Below are positions 5,555-8,285 of a stretch of DNA of 8,285 nt, piece after piece (the first letter of the stretch is position 1; each line of letters opens with the position of its first letter). The notes below the pieces were generated by a model. The model did no database searches and was not told the DNA's origin. It saw only the letters and a program-made list of their open reading frames with translations. Source of the DNA: Chitinophagaceae bacterium (lineage in GTDB: Bacteria > Bacteroidota > Bacteroidia > Chitinophagales > Chitinophagaceae); contig JAIPBY010000105.1 of assembly GCA_021738605.1 (NCBI GenBank), positions 1 through 8,285 on the forward strand. The letters are read 5' to 3'. The position numbers and the translations under genes were made by a program.

Positions 5555-8284
5555 AAATGAAAAGGCTTTATTGATGATTTGCTCCTGCTCCGCAGCATGC
5601 ACCTTATTGAAACCTGTTGCGGTAGCTGCACTGGATGTTCTTGCAATGATGTTGAAAACAATTGCGTCCAAATTCATGCGCAAGAAGGAGGCAGCACCCA
5701 TGTTCATTGGTTCTTCCTGAACCCATGTCCATGCTGCATTGCCATATTTTTTCTTGGCTGCTTCAAGTTGCTTGACTGGCAATGGATAGACCTGCTCAAG
5801 GCGAACAATCGCAACATTTCCAACGGCATTTTTTACCCTGTAATCATGCAGGTCGAAATATATTTTACCTGTGCAGAACAAGACTTGCTTTACCGCTGAT
5901 GCATCTACTGTATCGTCAATCAGTTCCTGGAACCCACCACTTGTGAATTCAGCAACGGTTGAATAGGTACCCGGATGCCTGAGGTTGGCCTTGGGTGAGA
6001 AGTTGATCATCGGCTTCCTGAACTGCCATGTCAATTGGCGCCTGAGTGCATGGAACAAGTTGGCTGCAGTGGTGACATTGGTGATCACCATGTTCAATTC
6101 CGCACACATCTGCAGGAACCTTTCCATGCGGGCACTGCTATGTTCTGGGCCCTGGCCTTCATATCCGTGCGGGAGCAACATGACAAGTCCGTTCATCCTG
6201 TTCCATTTTTGCTCAGCTGCAGAGATGAACTGGTCAATCATGGTTTGTGCACCATTTGAAAAGTCTCCAAACTGAGCTTCCCAAAGCACCAGCACGTCTG
6301 GATTGGCCAATGCATATCCATATTCAAATCCAAGCACACCATACTCACTCAACAATGAATTATAGATCCTGAATTTCCCTTTAGCACCCGGAATATTTTC
6401 AAGCCTGTTGTATTGCTGATCAGTATTTTCATCCAACAAGACTGCATGCCTGTGGCTGAAGGTTCCCCGCTTTACATCCTGCCCACTCATCCTTACTTCT
6501 TTCCCATCTGCCAATAAACTCGCGTAAGCCAACAATTCTCCTGTTGCCCAATCCACCTTGTTCTCTTTCTCCAACAAGCCATGTTTATCTTGCAAAAGCT
6601 TTTCAATTTTTTTCAACGGCTTGAAACCCTGCGGAATCAACATAATGGCTTCAAAAAGGGTTTTGAATTGCGCAGCATCAATAGCGGTAGATGGTGATGC
6701 ATCAAAGTCTTCAGCCACAGCTTTTTTCATGGTTTTCCAAACCAACTCTGGCGCTTGATAATGATATGGTAACGGGTGCTGTTTTACCTCATCCAAGCGC
6801 TCCTGCAAATCACTCCAGAACTTCTTTTCCATGTCTTTGGCCATGGACTGGATTTCCGGGTTTTCATGCTTCTGCAAATGAGCAACATAATTTTCCCTGG
6901 GATTGGGATGCTTCTCGATGATTGAATAAAGATGTGGCTGGGTGAACTTGGGATCATCACCCTCATTGTGGCCATGCTTTCTATAACAGACCATGTCAAT
7001 GAAAACATCACTGTTGAATTGCTGTCTATACCTAATGGCAATTTCCATGCACTTGACAACCGCTTCAGGATCGTCCCCATTGACGTGCATAACAGGTGCA
7101 TGCACCATGGCTGCCAGTGAAGTACAGTAGTCGGCAGTTCTTGCATCTTCAAAATCAGTGGTGAAACCAATCTGGTTGTTGATCACAAAATGAATGGTAC
7201 CACCTGTGGAGTAGCCATCCAACCCAGACATCTGCAGAATCTCATATACGATGCCCTGCCCTGCGATAGATGCATCACCATGAATCAATACGGGTAATAT
7301 GGAGTCGTACTGGCTTGCATACATGGCATCGGCCTTGGCCCTTGAAAAACCCAGTACTACAGGATCAACGGCCTCAAGGTGAGAAGGGTTGGGCATGAGT
7401 TTCAGAGAAATCGACTTTCCTGAAGGCGTAACCACATCACTGCCATATCCAAGATGGTATTTAACATCACCGCTTCCCATGGTTTGGTCTGGCTTTGACT
7501 TGCCTTCAAATTCGCTGAAAATATGCTCATAGGTCTTGCCCATGATATTCGCCAAAACATTGAGCCTTCCTCTGTGTGCCATGCCTATCACCACTTCCTG
7601 AACCCCTTGTTCACTGGCAATATTGATCATGGCATCCAATGCCGCAATGGTTGTTTCTCCACCTTCAAGAGAAAAACGCTTTTGTCCAATGTATTTGGTA
7701 TGAAGAAATTTCTCAAAAATAACACCCTGGTTCAGCTTCTCCAGGATCCTTGTTTTCTTGTCCAATGAAAGCGGGCGGGGAAACTTGTTCTCCATTTCAT
7801 CGGTGAGAAAGTTGATTTTCTCCTGGCTGCTGATGTATTTGAACTCAATGCCAACATGGTTTGCATAGCATTTTATCAAATGGGATTGTATCTCTCTCAG
7901 TGTTACTGTACCCAGTCCAATCAGGTTTCCTGCGTAAAAAGTTGCATCCAGGTCAGCTTCAGACAATCCAAAAAATCCAAGATCAAGGTTTGCCCCCCTG
8001 TCTTTCCTCTCACGAATAGGGTTGGTCTTGGAAATGAGATGACCTTTGTTCCTGTATCCAAGGATCAGGCGGTAAACGCCCAATTCTTTTCTCCAATCGA
8101 TGTCTCCACCTGCTGCTACTGCGGAAGTAGAAGGTTTTCCTTGCTGCTGGGTTACGGCAAAATCAAAACCTTCAAAGAATTTGCGAAGGTCAGGATCAAT
8201 GCTTTCAGGTGAGCGGGAAAAGTCTTGATATAGCTGCTCAATATAAGACGGATGCGATGAGGTTATGTAAGAAAAATCCTTCAT
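5552..8284 (-). CDS. sucA: 2-oxoglutarate dehydrogenase E1 component (thiamine diphosphate-dependent)
   Basis: The 910-residue E1 (also called odhA) decarboxylates 2-oxoglutarate with thiamine diphosphate and transfers the succinyl unit to the E2 lipoyl arm. It is close to the usual length of about 930. The N-terminal segment PSYIEQLYQDFSRSPESID (12-30) matches the conserved E1 tail thought to bind E2, followed by a low-complexity linker (46-60). Landmarks are HRGRLNVL (237-244), SHLEAVDPVVLGFSRAK (301-317), HGDAS (335-339) with NNQIGF (369-374) forming the diphosphate/metal site, RKHGHNEGDDP (435-445), GQDVKRGTFSHRHAV (601-615) in the transketolase-like pyrimidine domain, and LPHGYEGQGPEHSSAR (704-719). 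Ends with stop TAA at 5552-5554. Start: the ATG at 8284 gives a family-typical N-terminus (MKDFSYITSSHPSYI), but only one base lies upstream, so the promoter and any longer start cannot be seen. First gene visible of a sucA-sucB-rsmB unit. Confidence 0.97.
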   Translation of the reverse strand: MKDFSYITSSHPSYIEQLYQDFSRSPESIDPDLRKFFEGFDFAVTQQQGKPSTSAVAAGGDIDWRKELGVYRLILGYRNKGHLISKTNPIRERKDRGANLDLGFFGLSEADLDATFYAGNLIGLGTVTLREIQSHLIKCYANHVGIEFKYISSQEKINFLTDEMENKFPRPLSLDKKTRILEKLNQGVIFEKFLHTKYIGQKRFSLEGGETTIAALDAMINIASEQGVQEVVIGMAHRGRLNVLANIMGKTYEHIFSEFEGKSKPDQTMGSGDVKYHLGYGSDVVTPSGKSISLKLMPNPSHLEAVDPVVLGFSRAKADAMYASQYDSILPVLIHGDASIAGQGIVYEILQMSGLDGYSTGGTIHFVINNQIGFTTDFEDARTADYCTSLAAMVHAPVMHVNGDDPEAVVKCMEIAIRYRQQFNSDVFIDMVCYRKHGHNEGDDPKFTQPHLYSIIEKHPNPRENYVAHLQKHENPEIQSMAKDMEKKFWSDLQERLDEVKQHPLPYHYQAPELVWKTMKKAVAEDFDASPSTAIDAAQFKTLFEAIMLIPQGFKPLKKIEKLLQDKHGLLEKENKVDWATGELLAYASLLADGKEVRMSGQDVKRGTFSHRHAVLLDENTDQQYNRLENIPGAKGKFRIYNSLLSEYGVLGFEYGYALANPDVLVLWEAQFGDFSNGAQTMIDQFISAAEQKWNRMNGLVMLLPHGYEGQGPEHSSARMERFLQMCAELNMVITNVTTAANLFHALRRQLTWQFRKPMINFSPKANLRHPGTYSTVAEFTSGGFQELIDDTVDASAVKQVLFCTGKIYFDLHDYRVKNAVGNVAIVRLEQVYPLPVKQLEAAKKKYGNAAWTWVQEEPMNMGAASFLRMNLDAIVFNIIARTSSAATATGFNKVHAAEQEQIINKAFSF

Positions 8285-8285
8285 G

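Noticed and set aside
6784..7170. 128-codon minus-strand frame within sucA
   Set aside because: Out-of-frame overlap with the SucA catalytic region; no domain features and no separate start context.

Overview
The window looks like ordinary chromosomal DNA from a member of the Bacteroidota, most likely the Chitinophagaceae or a close relative. That placement is inferred from four things: a secreted protease with a type IX secretion (T9SS) C-terminal sorting domain, a short Bacteroidota-type lipoprotein signal, the lineage-typical wording of the MnmA, SucA and SucB proteins, and the absence of Shine-Dalgarno sequences before the visible starts. Genes fill almost all of the sequence. The longest non-coding gap is about 30 bases. 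I see no tRNA, rRNA, CRISPR array, insertion sequence or prophage gene.

Left half, plus strand (1-3107): the 3' part of mnmA (tRNA 2-thiouridylase, N-terminus outside the window), an unassigned lipoprotein whose ATG shares one base with the mnmA stop codon (TAATG), and, 6 bases later, a secreted subtilisin-like (S8) protease with an intact Asp/His/Ser triad and a T9SS sorting domain. The spacing suggests one transcript that joins a cytoplasmic tRNA-modification gene to two envelope or secreted proteins.

Right half, minus strand (8284 down to 3097): sucA (odhA, E1 of 2-oxoglutarate dehydrogenase), sucB (odhB, the E2 succinyltransferase) and an RsmB/NOP-family rRNA cytosine-5 methyltransferase, with gaps of 32 and 29 bases. 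SucA and SucB form two of the three parts of the TCA-cycle complex that makes succinyl-CoA. The E3 gene (lpd) is not in the window. The methyltransferase probably rides on the same transcript.

The two transcription units converge and overlap tail to tail by 11 bases (3097-3107), leaving no room for a conventional terminator between them. I found no convincing undescribed system. The observations most worth checking are an excess of the Bacteroidota O-glycosylation motif in the two exported proteins, the unassigned lipoprotein linked to the T9SS protease, and the overlapping gene ends.
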